NCBI GenBank assembly: GCA_021294835.1
Contig: JAJTDF010000003.1
Span: 25,662-89,661 of the forward strand
Source of the DNA: Planctomycetaceae bacterium
Lineage (GTDB): Bacteria > Planctomycetota > Phycisphaerae > Phycisphaerales > UBA1924
Direction: 5' to 3'
DNA length: 64,000 nucleotides
In this document: one piece after another, positions 7,474 through 19,400 of the stretch
How positions within the stretch are numbered: the stretch's first letter is position 1
Layout of the letters: the number at the start of each line of letters is the position of its first letter
Translations under genes and position numbers: made by a program
The notes under the pieces: generated by a model
Database searches by the model: none
The model's input: only the letters and a program-made list of their open reading frames with translations
Told to the model about the DNA's origin: nothing

Positions 7474-10400
7474 TTACCGCACGCCGAAGATGCGGCGGAG
7501 CAGCAGCTCGCTATTCTGCTGACCGAGGAAGAACTGCGTGCCGGAGTTCACCGAACCCTGGCCGGCCAGAGCGCGGCTGAGGTTCAGGTACCGCGGGCCG
7601 GTGCCCGCGACCGTCGTCGCCGGCGGCAGCGGCTGAGCGCCGACCTCGGGAATCGGCCGCAGGGCCGCCGCGTTGCCGGTGTCGCCCATCGTGTCGGTCA
7701 CAACGGCGTCCGGGGTGGCCGGGTTGCCGTCGGTGTCGATGGTGAACAACCCGGTCGGAGCGGTGATACGCAGACCCAGCAACTCGCCGACCTGACGGCC
7801 GACGATGTACGTGAGCTGACGGATGAACCGGTCAACGCCATCAGCCGAGGGCGAGTTGCCCAGAGCGTTCAGCGACGGCATGAACACCACGCCCTGATCG
7901 GTGCGACGGGCGTTGAACGGGTCGGAGCCCTCGGTGGCCCCGAACGTGCCGTTGTTGAAGAACGCCGGCGGCTCAAAGCTGCCGGACAGGATCACCGTGC
8001 TGGTCCGATCGCGTTCGGTCGAGAAGTCGGCGGCATTGGCGCTGAACCGCACGGTGTTGGCCGGCAGATTGGTCACACTGGTCGGCGTTCCGTTGAACAG
8101 TTGGTTCAGCGAGGCGATCAAGCCCGGCTGGTTGCGGTTGGCGTTGCCATTGAGGATGTAGTCCAGGATCGACTGCGACCCGATCAGGCCGGTGAACCCG
8201 TTGATCGACGGGTCATAGGCGGCCAGATTGGTGAGGCGACCGCCGGTCTCCAGCCAGTTGACGATGGCGCCGCGGGTCTCGATGAGGATGTTCTGCGGGC
8301 GGGTCTGCGGGACCGGGCTGATCGACGCCAGCTGCACGATCTCCACGCCGTAATCCGACTGGATGGCGCCCTGCACGTACACGGCGAACGAACCGGGGCG
8401 GGTGGCCGAGCCCTGCGACGGGGGCACAGTGAACTCGATGTAGTAGTCGCCGTTGGCGTCATAGCCGTACTTGGTCGTCTCGCTCTCACCCACCACGCGG
8501 TTGGGCGTGGGGTTGAGCAGGTCGATCTCCGAGGGCGAGGCCAGCAATTGGCCGTTGGCCAATTGATCCGCAACGGTGCGTTCGAACAGACCGAACTGGA
8601 CGAATCCCCGCAGGTCACGCAGCCGCAGACCGATCTGGTTGTTCAGTTCAAACTGCTCGGGAACCTGCGAGCCGAAGTTGCCGCCGTTCTGCTGCACCTT
8701 CAGAGTTACGCGATAGCGCGTGCCGGGCAGAATGGCCTGGCCGCCGTTGAGGTTGAACACATCCACATCGGGCCGGGTCTCGCGAGGTGCGCCCTTGCCG
8801 CCGATCTCGCCCGTCGCACCGTTGACGGTCAGGATGTCGCCGTTTGCCACACCGTCGAACCGCCCCGTGGTCGGGTTGGCCCGGTACTCGATGATCTGGC
8901 CGCCGGTGGAGACGCCCCGGACGATGTCGTCCGACCGGACGGTTCCGGCACCGTTGCCCTCGAACTTGCCGTTGGCGCCGGGGTCGAGCGTGAACCGCCA
9001 CTCACCAATGGTGATCGACGGAGTCGCCGTCGGTCCGGCGAGCACCGACGGCAACTGGGCCGTCGGCGTGCCGGCGGGAGCAAAGTCGTTCGGACGGGGC
9101 GGCGTGACCAGATCGATCCCCGAGGCCGAAGCCGAGGCGATCGTGATCACATCATCCCCGTTGCCGAACACACCGTCAACGCCGGGTGTTCGGACCACGT
9201 TCATGGTGCCGGTGGTGCCCACCACCGCCGTGTTGTGCTGCAACGCCACGGAGGTGATTACGTCGTCGTTGGTCCCCAGCACGTTGTCGATGCCCGCGGC
9301 ACGGGTGACGCGTGCCAAGCCGTTGTCACCAGTGATCGTGTCGTCGGCGCCCCCCGGACCGTTGAGGTTCAGCGTGAAATCGAAGTTCACGCCCACGGTG
9401 GCCGCACGCGTCACCACGCCGGCGCCGAAGTCCGCCGGAACCGGCAGATTCGCGACGGTGTTCCCGCCGGCGACCGAGGACGCCGGCACCGTGCCCTGTC
9501 GCAGCCGATACACCACCGAGGGTCCCAGCGGAGACGCCACCGTGATGCCGTTTGCCAGTTCGCCCGCGGTGTCAAAGTCCGCTGGCACAGGAACCGAGCC
9601 CGCCGGCACCGTACTCAGCACCTTGGTATCCGGCGTGATGATGTCATCGGCAGTGTTGAAGATCCGGTCCGGACCGGCCGTCCGGGTGACCACCACGTTG
9701 TTTGCGTTGGCGCCGATGATCACGTCGTCATTGACGCCGTTGTGAATACCGCGGATGCGATCCCCGCCCGCGTCCAAGAAGAAGTCGAACGGGGCGCCGA
9801 CCGACGAATTGACGTTGACGATGTTCCCGTCGGAGAACAAGTCGCTGTAAGGCAGCGGAGCCGCCACCACCGCGTCCCGCTCCGGCAGGCCGACGGTCGA
9901 CCGCGACACCAGAGCCCCCTCGACAAAGCTCAAGGAGAGCACGCCGTTGGTGCCGAACACGATATCGTCGCCCACCAGCGGGTCCGGCGCGTTGCGGATG
10001 CCGTCGGCACCCGGCAGCAGCGTCCACGTCCACACCGAGCCGTCGCTCGAGAGTGTCCGCACGGTGCTGCCCAAGCTCGGGAAGTTCGCCAGCGAGGCCT
10101 CAGGCGCATCGGTGATCGGCACCGCCGCCGGCTCGTTGACCGACGAGGTGATCACGTCGTCACCGTCGCCGAGGATGTTGTTGGCCCCGGCGGTGCGGGT
10201 GATGACCGTGCCGATATTGGTACCGCGGATGATGTCGTCGTTCACGCCGCCGTTCAGGCCGCGGACTCCATCGGCGCCGAGGTTCAGGACGAATTGGAAA
10301 TCCGGGCCGGTTGACGCGGTGCGGGTCACCACGCTGGCGGGCGTCGCAAAGTCTGCGTTCCCCGGCAGGTTCGCCGGCGTGTTACCGCCCGCCACCGTCG

Positions 10401-13400
10401 CCGCAGCCTGGAGCAGCGTCAGGGTGATCTGGTCATCGGCGGTGCCGAAGATCAGGTCAGCGCCCGCACGCCGCTCCACACGCACCAGCGCGGGGCCCGC
10501 GCCGCCGTCGCTGCTCTCGCCGATCAGCACGTCGTCGTTGCTGTCGTCGCCGGTGCCCACGATCCCGTCGGTGCCGGGGTTCAAGTTGGCGATGCCGTCC
10601 GGGCCGACGTTGTACGTGAAGGCGAAGAACGAGTCGCCCGCTATCGCCGGCATGAAGTGAGTCTGCGTGAGCGGGAACTGCGCTGCGCTGCTGATCGGTA
10701 CCGAGGCGGTCGGAGCGCCCAGGCCGTTAGCCAGCGGACGTCCGGCGAAGCCGCTGTTGCGGTCGTCGCTGATGGTGATGGAGAAGTCGTAGCTGCCCGT
10801 CGCCAGCGGCGCCGGAGCCACGTTCACCACGGCCACGTCCAGCAGTGGAGACGGCGTGAACTGCGTCGGCAGGAATGCCGGATTGACATCCGCGGAGGTG
10901 GTACCCAGCGGATCGCGTGAGCCCACGTACAGCACGTACTGACCGGTCTGCTGTACGAGGAAGATCTGGTCGCCGTTGACGTCGCCCGCTTCCGGGTCGC
11001 TCACCGGAAGTGCCTGAAGTGCGCCGGTCGCCGTCGCCAGCTGCCCCGGGCCCTGGCCCGTCGTGTCCATCTTCAGCAGGTTCACCGCTGCCGCCACCGC
11101 GTTGCCGCGGAGGGCGCCCAGCCGGATGATCTGGCCGGCCTGCAGCGTGATCGAATACAGGTCAACATCCGAACCACTCAGGTTCGTCGCGCTGGTGTCG
11201 GGATGATCACCCAGCACGCCTCGCAGCGTGTAAGTGCGGCCCACTGCCGGCAGGGCGCCGGCGCGACCCGAGTCGCTCATCATCACATCCAGGCTGGCCG
11301 GATCGGTGTACGTCACGAGCGTCGGGCCGGCGACCCCGGTGCCCGCGAAGAATCTGTCGCCGACGTCGCCCACCGGCGTCACGAACCGATACCCGTCACC
11401 CGGAAGGCCGTCGGAGTTGCCGTCAATCGTGCCGTCCTGGTTGACTGCTCGCAGAGATGTGGACAGCTCGAACCGGTAAATGCCGGGACCGGCTTGGCTG
11501 GGCCGAGTGTCGAAGCCCGGCGTGTTGTTGATGTTGTTGCGGCTGGTGACAGCCTGGTTGAACACGATGATCGCCGTCCGCGTCGCCTCGTCGTACGACA
11601 CGCGGTAGTCCGGGTCCGAACCGGTGTTGCTGAGCACAAACTCGCGACCGTCGGCACGCACGTCGATGATCGACAGGGCCGACGCCGACGGGTTGGCCGG
11701 ATCGAACAGGCTCAGCGGATTGATCTGCTGGTTGAAGGTGATGCGAGCTGTGTACACCCGGGCGAACTCGGTCACCGTCAGGCTGACCACCTGAATGCCC
11801 GTCGCCACGGTCTCCAGGCGGGTCACGCGGAAGTTGCCCACGCCCTGCCCGTTGGCCAGCGACGTCGAGCCGCTGATCACCGAGGTGACGGTGCCGTTGG
11901 AGATCACGCGGTAGCTCTCGCTCTGCAGCTGAGAGCCGACAATGCCACCGGTGACACGAACGGTGCCGATGGTCGAACGGCCGTCCGAGGCGATGTCGTC
12001 GCGTGTGCCGAGGAAGCCGTCCACGCCGCGGCGTACGCCGGCCGCAACGTCAGACTGGATCATCTGGCCGGTGACCGTCACCGTCGTGATGTTGCCGTTG
12101 GTGGTCACATCGTCAGAGTTGACCGACGTGAACAAGCCGTCCGGGCCAAGGTCGGTGCCGGCGAGGATCGACGACTCGCGCATCACGCCGTTGACCGTGG
12201 TGGTGCGGATGTCATTGCGGGCGGAGACAAGGGCGTTCTCCATGCCTGTCGTCGTGACCGTCGTGAACGACCCGCCGCTGCGCAGCTGCGAGAAGACCAT
12301 CGGACCGGCGATGTTCACCGTCGTCACGTCCCGCAGGATGCTCACCGTGGTGCGGGTCAGGCCGGCGGGCGTGCCGGTGGCCCCCGTGGTACGGATCGTG
12401 CCCGCCGAGCGAGCCTCGATGCGGGCGTTGCCGCCGGATGGAGCGGAAATGCCGCCGGTTGCGTTCAGCGTGCCCAGGTTGCCGCCCACCAGCAGGTTCA
12501 GCCGGTTGGTCGACAGGTTCGGTGCCGCGCGGCCCACGTTGGCCGTCGTCAGGTCACCGCCGACCCGGATGTCGCCGGTGGTCACGGCGCCCCCGGTCAG
12601 GCCCAGCGTGCCCACGTTGCCGTCGACGTAGATGCCCGAGTCGCCGACGAACGGCAGGGCCGTCGTCAGTGTCGTGATCGTCACGTCATCGGAAGTGACC
12701 ACGTCGAAGTTGCTCAACTGGCTCGCCGGGGTCACCGAGCCCGGCTCGATCACCAGACTGCTGACGGTCGCCAGACGGGTCTGGTTAGCGCCGGTGCCGG
12801 CCGGAGCAGTCAGGCTGTTGCGGACGATGATCCGGTTGGTGTTCTGGTCATAGACCGCCGCCACATTCGCACCGGTCAGGCGGATGCGGATCGTTCCGGC
12901 TCCGCCGGGCAGAGTGACCTGCGTGACGGTGCCGTTGATCGGCAGCGCTGTGACGCCCGCGCCCACCGGCAACGCGCCGTTGAAGGCCACCGGCGAGTTC
13001 ACTGTGTTGGTGAATGCCTGCAACACCGAGGCCGCCGCCGAACCCGTCACGTTGGTCAGGCTGGTATCGGCCGCGATCGACACCCGTGCGTTGACCGCGG
13101 TGGAAACCACACCCGACACGCTCACCGTGCCGACCGTCGAGAGCCCTGGCACTGACAGTTCGTTGCTGTCGCCGGACGCATAGACCCCGTCATCGCCCGC
13201 CGTGGTGCCGGCGGTGATCGTCACCGTGTTGGTGCTCAGCGGGGCGGTTGAGTTGCGTCCCGTGATCGTCACGTTGCCCACGCGGCCCGCCTGCAGCGAG
13301 TCCGCATTGGCCCCGGCGCCGCCGGGGCGGCTGTCGGCGCCGAAGTTGGGCGAGAAGTCCGCGTTGCGCGAAGCCACGCCGCCGATGATCGCCAGGCCCT

Positions 13401-16400
13401 GCGCCCGGCCGCCGATGGTCACGGTGTTCACGCCGTCGCCCGCCGCGATGTAGCTCGCGGTGTTTCGAAGAGCCGTCACCGCGTCAGTCTGACTGTCGCT
13501 GAGCAGGTTGCCGGTGATGTTCACGGTCGCCAGCGTGCGGCCGGCGTAGATGCCGACCTCGAACGCCGAACCGGACGCTGTCACCGAGGAAATGTCCAGC
13601 CCGGCCCAGATGCGGGGACCGTCAATACCCGCAGTCGCGACCACGCCCGGAGGCAGTTGGTTGCGGAACGAGTCGCCCGTTACCGGCGTGTTGGATGCCA
13701 AGGTCGGATCGACGCCCAGGTTGCCGAAGGCGCCGCTGCCGGTCACAGCGATAGTGCCGATCGATCCATCGCGGGCGACGACCGAGCCGAACAGGTTGCC
13801 GTTGGTCACACGGACGGTGGTGATGTCGCCGTCGCGGGCCTCAACAGAGTTGCCCAGCGCCGAACGCCGGATCGAGCCGTTGGTGACCGTAACCGTGCCG
13901 ATGCCGCCGGAGTGGCTGAGGATCGACCCGCCGAAGTCGCCCACCACCGTCACGGTGGTGATGCGGCCGAAGGCGACAATCTGCGGATCGCCGATCTGGT
14001 CGGCGGCGCTCGAGCCCGGCAGGGCAAACGGGCGACGCACCGATCCGATGTTCACCGTGCCGATCGTCGACGCCGAACGCACATCCGCATTCAGCTGGGC
14101 CCCCGCCTTGAGCGTGGTGATCTTCCCGTCAACGTCGATCGCGTCCGGCGTGGAAACCACGTCACCCGAAGTGATCAGACGGCGGCCGATGCTGCCCTTG
14201 GCGTCCACCGTGCCCAGGTCGCGGCGAATGCGCAACGTCGCCAGCATGTCGCGGCCGGACCGCAGCGTGTTCAGGTTGCCGTCTGCGGTGTCGGTGGTTT
14301 CGATGCGGCCGCTGATGTCGCCGCTGGTCGTCGAGATCGTGCCGATCGTGCCGGAGGAGAAGATGTTGGCGTCGATCGAGTTGGTCGCCGTGATCGAGCT
14401 GATCCGGCCGTCCGGGCCCTCGGCCGAGATCTGACCGTTGATGATCGACCCGCGCACGGTGATGGTCTCGATCGGACCGGCGATCGTCAGCGTGGAGGAA
14501 CGGATGCTGCCCGATGCCGTCAGCGACCGCAGGCCGCCGGAGATGACCACAGTCGACCGCATGTCATTGGTCACCGTCATCGAGGTGATGCGGTTGTCCA
14601 CGCGGAAGTTCGAGCGGATGATGTCGCGGGCCGACACCGTGCCGGTGATGAAGCCGCCGACGTCCACGATGGCGTCGGAGATCACGCCGACCGAGGAGTT
14701 GGTGACCTGCAGATTGGCCATGTTGCCCGTGGTCTGGATCAGCAACTGACGGAACTCCAGCGGCTCGCCGCCGAGCGTGGAGTTGCGGAAGTTGTCCGCC
14801 GTGATGGTGCCGATGGTGCCCTGCGTGCGGTCGTCCGCCACCGGCTCGATGCTGCGGGCCTCGATGCGCGACGCATCGATGTTGCCGCCCACACGCTGGC
14901 CGTTGGACAGCGCCGAGGTGAAGCGCACGGTGCCGATGTTCTGGCCGTAGATCGTCGATCGGGTCAGGCTCACGCCCGTGCCCGTCACCGTGCCGATGCG
15001 GCCCGCGGGGATCTCGCTGTCGCCGATGTTCAGGTTTGTCTGCGAAGCGCGGGCCGAACGCCACCAGGCGTCGAACGCCGAGGCGCCGATGAACGCGCCG
15101 TCGATCCGGCCCGAGGTGATGTTCACCGAGTTGATGCCCAGCGGAGCCGCCGGCGTGCCCACGCCCGCCGAGATGATCAGACCCGAGATCACCGGGTTGC
15201 GCACCCGCGTGCCGCCCACCACGCTGTTGATCAGCGTGCTGGCCGCGACCGACGCCACCGGGAACGGGCTGTCGCCCGGCCCGATCAGGCCGTCGCCCAC
15301 GTCCACCGTGGTGATGGCCGCCGCGTAGATGTTGCCCACCAGACCGTCGAACCGGTTCTCGGCGGTGGAGTTGTCCGTGTTGGCCACCACCGTGCCCAGC
15401 ACGCCCGTTGCGCCCTGCAGAATCACGTCGCCGATGCTGCCCGAGGCCCGCACCGACACCACGTTGCCGCTCCGGACCACCAGGCCGTCCAGGAACGGAT
15501 CCATCACCGAGCCGAGATCTTCCAGACTGTTGCTTGTCGTGCCGGAATCCCAGTTGATCGGCACCACCACGTCGCTGCCGAAGCGGTTGCCGCCGCCGGC
15601 CACGTTGAATCCGGCCGGATCCACCCCCAGCGCTCCGCCGATGGCGTTCACCAGCCCGCCCGCGTTGCCCACCCGCTGGCCGAAGCGACGGTCGCCGATG
15701 CCCGGCGTATTCGTGCCCTGGCCGGCGTATTCCGTGCTGCCCAGGTTGCCGCGGGTCACCTCAAGGGTGTCCAGCGAGCCCGCGTCGACCATCACAAAGT
15801 CGCCGTTGACGGTGTTGTTGACGATCCGGGCCGCCCCGGTCACGTTCATCCGCAGAACATCGAACTCGGTGCCGGCGGGGCCGGTGAAGGTGATCGTGCC
15901 GGCGCGGGCCGTGCCGCCACCGCCGCCGCCGTCGACCGTGATGTTGATCAGGCCCAGCGCGATCACGCCGGGGGCCACGCCCGTGAAGGTCACGTTGCCG
16001 CCGGCGGGAACCGTGATGTCGATCCGACCGACGGTGATGCCCTGGCTGACATTCACCGGCAGATACCGCAACTGACCGCTGCCGCCCGTCGGCAGCGTCA
16101 CCGTGAAGCTGGCGCCGCTGTCATCCAGGAACACCTGGCTGGTGCCCGAGGGCAGCGGAAGGAAGGCATTCTCGTTCGGCGTCGCACCGCCGGTGCCCAG
16201 CGTCACATTTCCGCCGATCTGCGTGAAGCGGATGTCCGAGCCCGCACCCATCTGGATGGTCGGCTGGAACAGCGCCACGCGGCCGCCGATGATGAACCGG
16301 TCGATCCGCGAGTTGGCGCTGGTGGTGATGGTCACCGCCGGGCCATTCATGTCGTTGGTCGCGGACAGTTCGCCGATGTGGCCCGGCGTGCCGTTGTTGC

Positions 16401-19400
16401 CCGTCCGGATAACCACCGGGCCCGATGCGCCTGGCGTCTTGCGGGGCGTGCCGTTGGTCTGCACGCCGATGCCGCCGGCGAACACCATCGCGCCGATCTG
16501 CCCGCCCACCACGATGTTGCCCGCGTTGAAGTCGCCGTTGCCGGCCGCGAACAGGCCGAAGGCGTTGGTCGCCAGCGTGCCCAGGTTGCCGCCGATGGTC
16601 AGCGAGCCGGACTCAAAGTCGGCGCCGATCAGCACGCCGTGCACGTTGCTCTGAACGTTCACCACCAGACCGCGCATGCTGGCCAGATCGCGGGCGGACT
16701 CGATGGACACCGAGGTGATGCCGTTGGAGAACGCCTGGCTGGAGTCGCCGGCGACAAAGCCCGCGCCCACGCGGATCAGGCCCACGTCGCCCGAGGGCAC
16801 TGTGACCTGCGAACCGACTCGCGAGGTCGAGCCCGAGGAGTACATGCCCAGCGTCGTGGGCAGGTTGCCCGAGATCGTCGCGGTGTAGTCGATCGCCGTG
16901 CCGGTCTGGCCGGTGGCGGTGTCATCGGGGCTGGAGAGCACCAGGAAGTACACGTCCGTCCGCGTCGGCGTGAAGCGGAACCGGGCCGTGGTGATCTCCT
17001 GCGGGGACTGCGCCTGCGGATTGGCGAACGGGAACTGGTGCGTCGCCACCACATTGCCGTTGCGGTCCACCACGCGGGCGTAAACCCGCTCGCGGCTCTG
17101 CGGCTGAGGCGTCGGCGGCGGCGGATCGCGGAACTCGACGTTCAGCACCACTTCCTGGCCGACCCCGGCGGCGAACGCGAACGCGTCAGAGTTGTCCTCG
17201 TCGGTGTTCACGCCGTCACGCAGGCCCAGTCGCCCGTTGATGATCACACCCCGGTTGCCGGCGCCGACGAACTCGGCCCCGGTCAGCAGGTCGTTGCGGT
17301 ACACGCCGGCGCCGAACCACGCCGCCTGTCCCGCCGAGCCGTTGGCCCCCACCACCGCCCCGATGACCTGCCGCTGAGGATCCTGATTCGGCGGATCGAA
17401 GTTGAAGACCTGCTCCAATTCGCCGTACCGCAGGAAGTCCAGCCTCGCCAGCGTCGGATCGTTGATGTTGCCCTCAACGGTGATCGGCGTCGTCGCACGG
17501 CCGCCGATGAGGATCTGGCCAACTGTGCGGCCCACCACAATGGTGTTGCCTGTGGCGACCACCGGGTCGGTCGTCGCCTGAGCACCGGGCAACTGCCAGT
17601 TGCCCAGATCGCCGGCAACCACCAGCGTGCCCAGGTCGCCCCGGACGTCAAGCGAGCCGAGCATCACGCCCACGTCAAAGCGCCGCAGCGTGCCCGCAAC
17701 GGCGCTGGAGCCGAACAGCATGCCGTGGATGGAGACCGAGCCGAGGTTCTGGCCCACGCCGTCCACCGTGCCGGCAAAGATGCCCATCCGCAGCCCCGAG
17801 GGCAGAGCCCGGTCGCCGGGGAGGCCGTCGGTGAAGCGGCCGAACTGGTCGCGGGCATCCTCCAGCAACTGCCCGTTGTAATCCAGCAGAGCCGGCGCCA
17901 CGGCGCGGGCGGTGCCCGTCGGCACCAGTCCGCCGCTGAAGCCGCCCGGGCCCTGGTCCACCCGCACCAGATTGGCGCCCTGACGCACTGACGGCATGAT
18001 CGACGCGAACGCGATCTGCGTGTTCACGTTCGGGTTGACGCCGTGATAGGTCACCGGTGTCCGCGGATCGCGGACATACGGCGAGCCGATGATCACCGAC
18101 CCGGTGCCGATCGGCAGCCCCCCGGGGTTGGTCCCGCCCTGGGCGCCCTGCCCGTTCGGGAAAGCCAGTCCGAAGCCGCCCTGCTGAATGTCCCCGTAGA
18201 TGCCCTGCACGCTGTCGGGCAGCACGAACACGATGTTCTGGTTGGCGTCCTCCTCGACGGTGCCGCCGATGAAGGTGATGCCGCTGGTCGAACTCACGCC
18301 CAGCAGATCCACCCGCCCGATGCCGTCGTTGAAGTCGGGCACGCCGTCGCCGTTGAGGTCGACATTGAGCACCTCGCCGTCACCGCCGTTGCCCAGCGTG
18401 AGGGTGTTCTGCAGGGCCCGTCCGTACGTGTCCTGAACGAACGCGTTGGCGAAGAAGCCGATGACGTTGTCGATCTGGATCTGGTCAGCCGTCGTCGTGA
18501 TCGCCGGCGCGTTGGGGGCCGCCGGGTTCACCGAGGGCTGACGCCGCAAGATCCGCACCGTGTCAAAGCCCTGGTCATTACGGATCATCAACTGCAGGCT
18601 GCCCGCATCACCCGTCGCCTGATTGATGAACTGTGCAGCGAGATTCGGGTCCTGCAGGAACACGTCATCGGTCAGTTCCAGCACCTGGCGACCGTCGGCA
18701 AGCTTGAACGGCACCAGCGTGCCGTTCCGGAACAACTGAATCGACGTGAACTGGTCGAGGCCGTCGGTGCCCGTATTCGGCAGGGTCAGGCCGAAGGCGG
18801 TCATGACGCGGGCCGTCTGCAACTGGCCCGCAGGGGGCATGAACTGCAGATCCACCGTCTGCGTGCCGCCCACGCTGAACGTCAGCGCCTGGTTCTGCGC
18901 TGCGCCGGCGAGCGGGGCAAGCTGGCTGGCGCTCAGACCGAGCGTCGGCACATCATCGGTGTTCCGACGCACCAACAGCCGCGAGCTCAGGCCGTTGCGA
19001 GTCGTCGCCGGGAAGGCGTACACGCCCGTCGAACTGCTCGTCAGGCTCGAGTTGTCGAACTGCTCAAGGCCGAACAGCGAGCGGCCCGAGACCGCCATCT
19101 GAGCGCCGAAGATGCGGGCGTCGACCGTCTGGTTGAACCGCGAGGGCGCAAACACGCCGGAGATGGCGTCGATGAAGATCGTGTCGGTGCCGGCCACCGC
19201 CGCGCCGCCGCCCAGGGTGTTGCGGGTGAACTCGATGGTGTCGAAGAACGCGAACTGATCCTCAGGAGCCCCGCCCTGCGCCGGCGTCGCCCGGCTGATC
19301 ACAATGTCCGACGTCGGCGGATCCGGCACCGGGTTGGCCGTCTGCCGGGCGAAGCGGAACTGCGAGGTGACATCCAGCCCGCGATACAACAGCCGGATGC

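Noticed and set aside
8101-17991. Long antisense ORFs inside the giant gene (737 aa at 8101-10314, 650 aa at 11203-13155, 1444 aa at 13657-17991, 481 aa at 18043-19488).
   Set aside because: Their proteins are dominated by Arg, His, Val, Ala and Gly without any domain, which is what the reverse frame of a GC-rich, repeat-rich gene gives. The sense frame has a start signal, LEPR-XLL-like motif and terminator.
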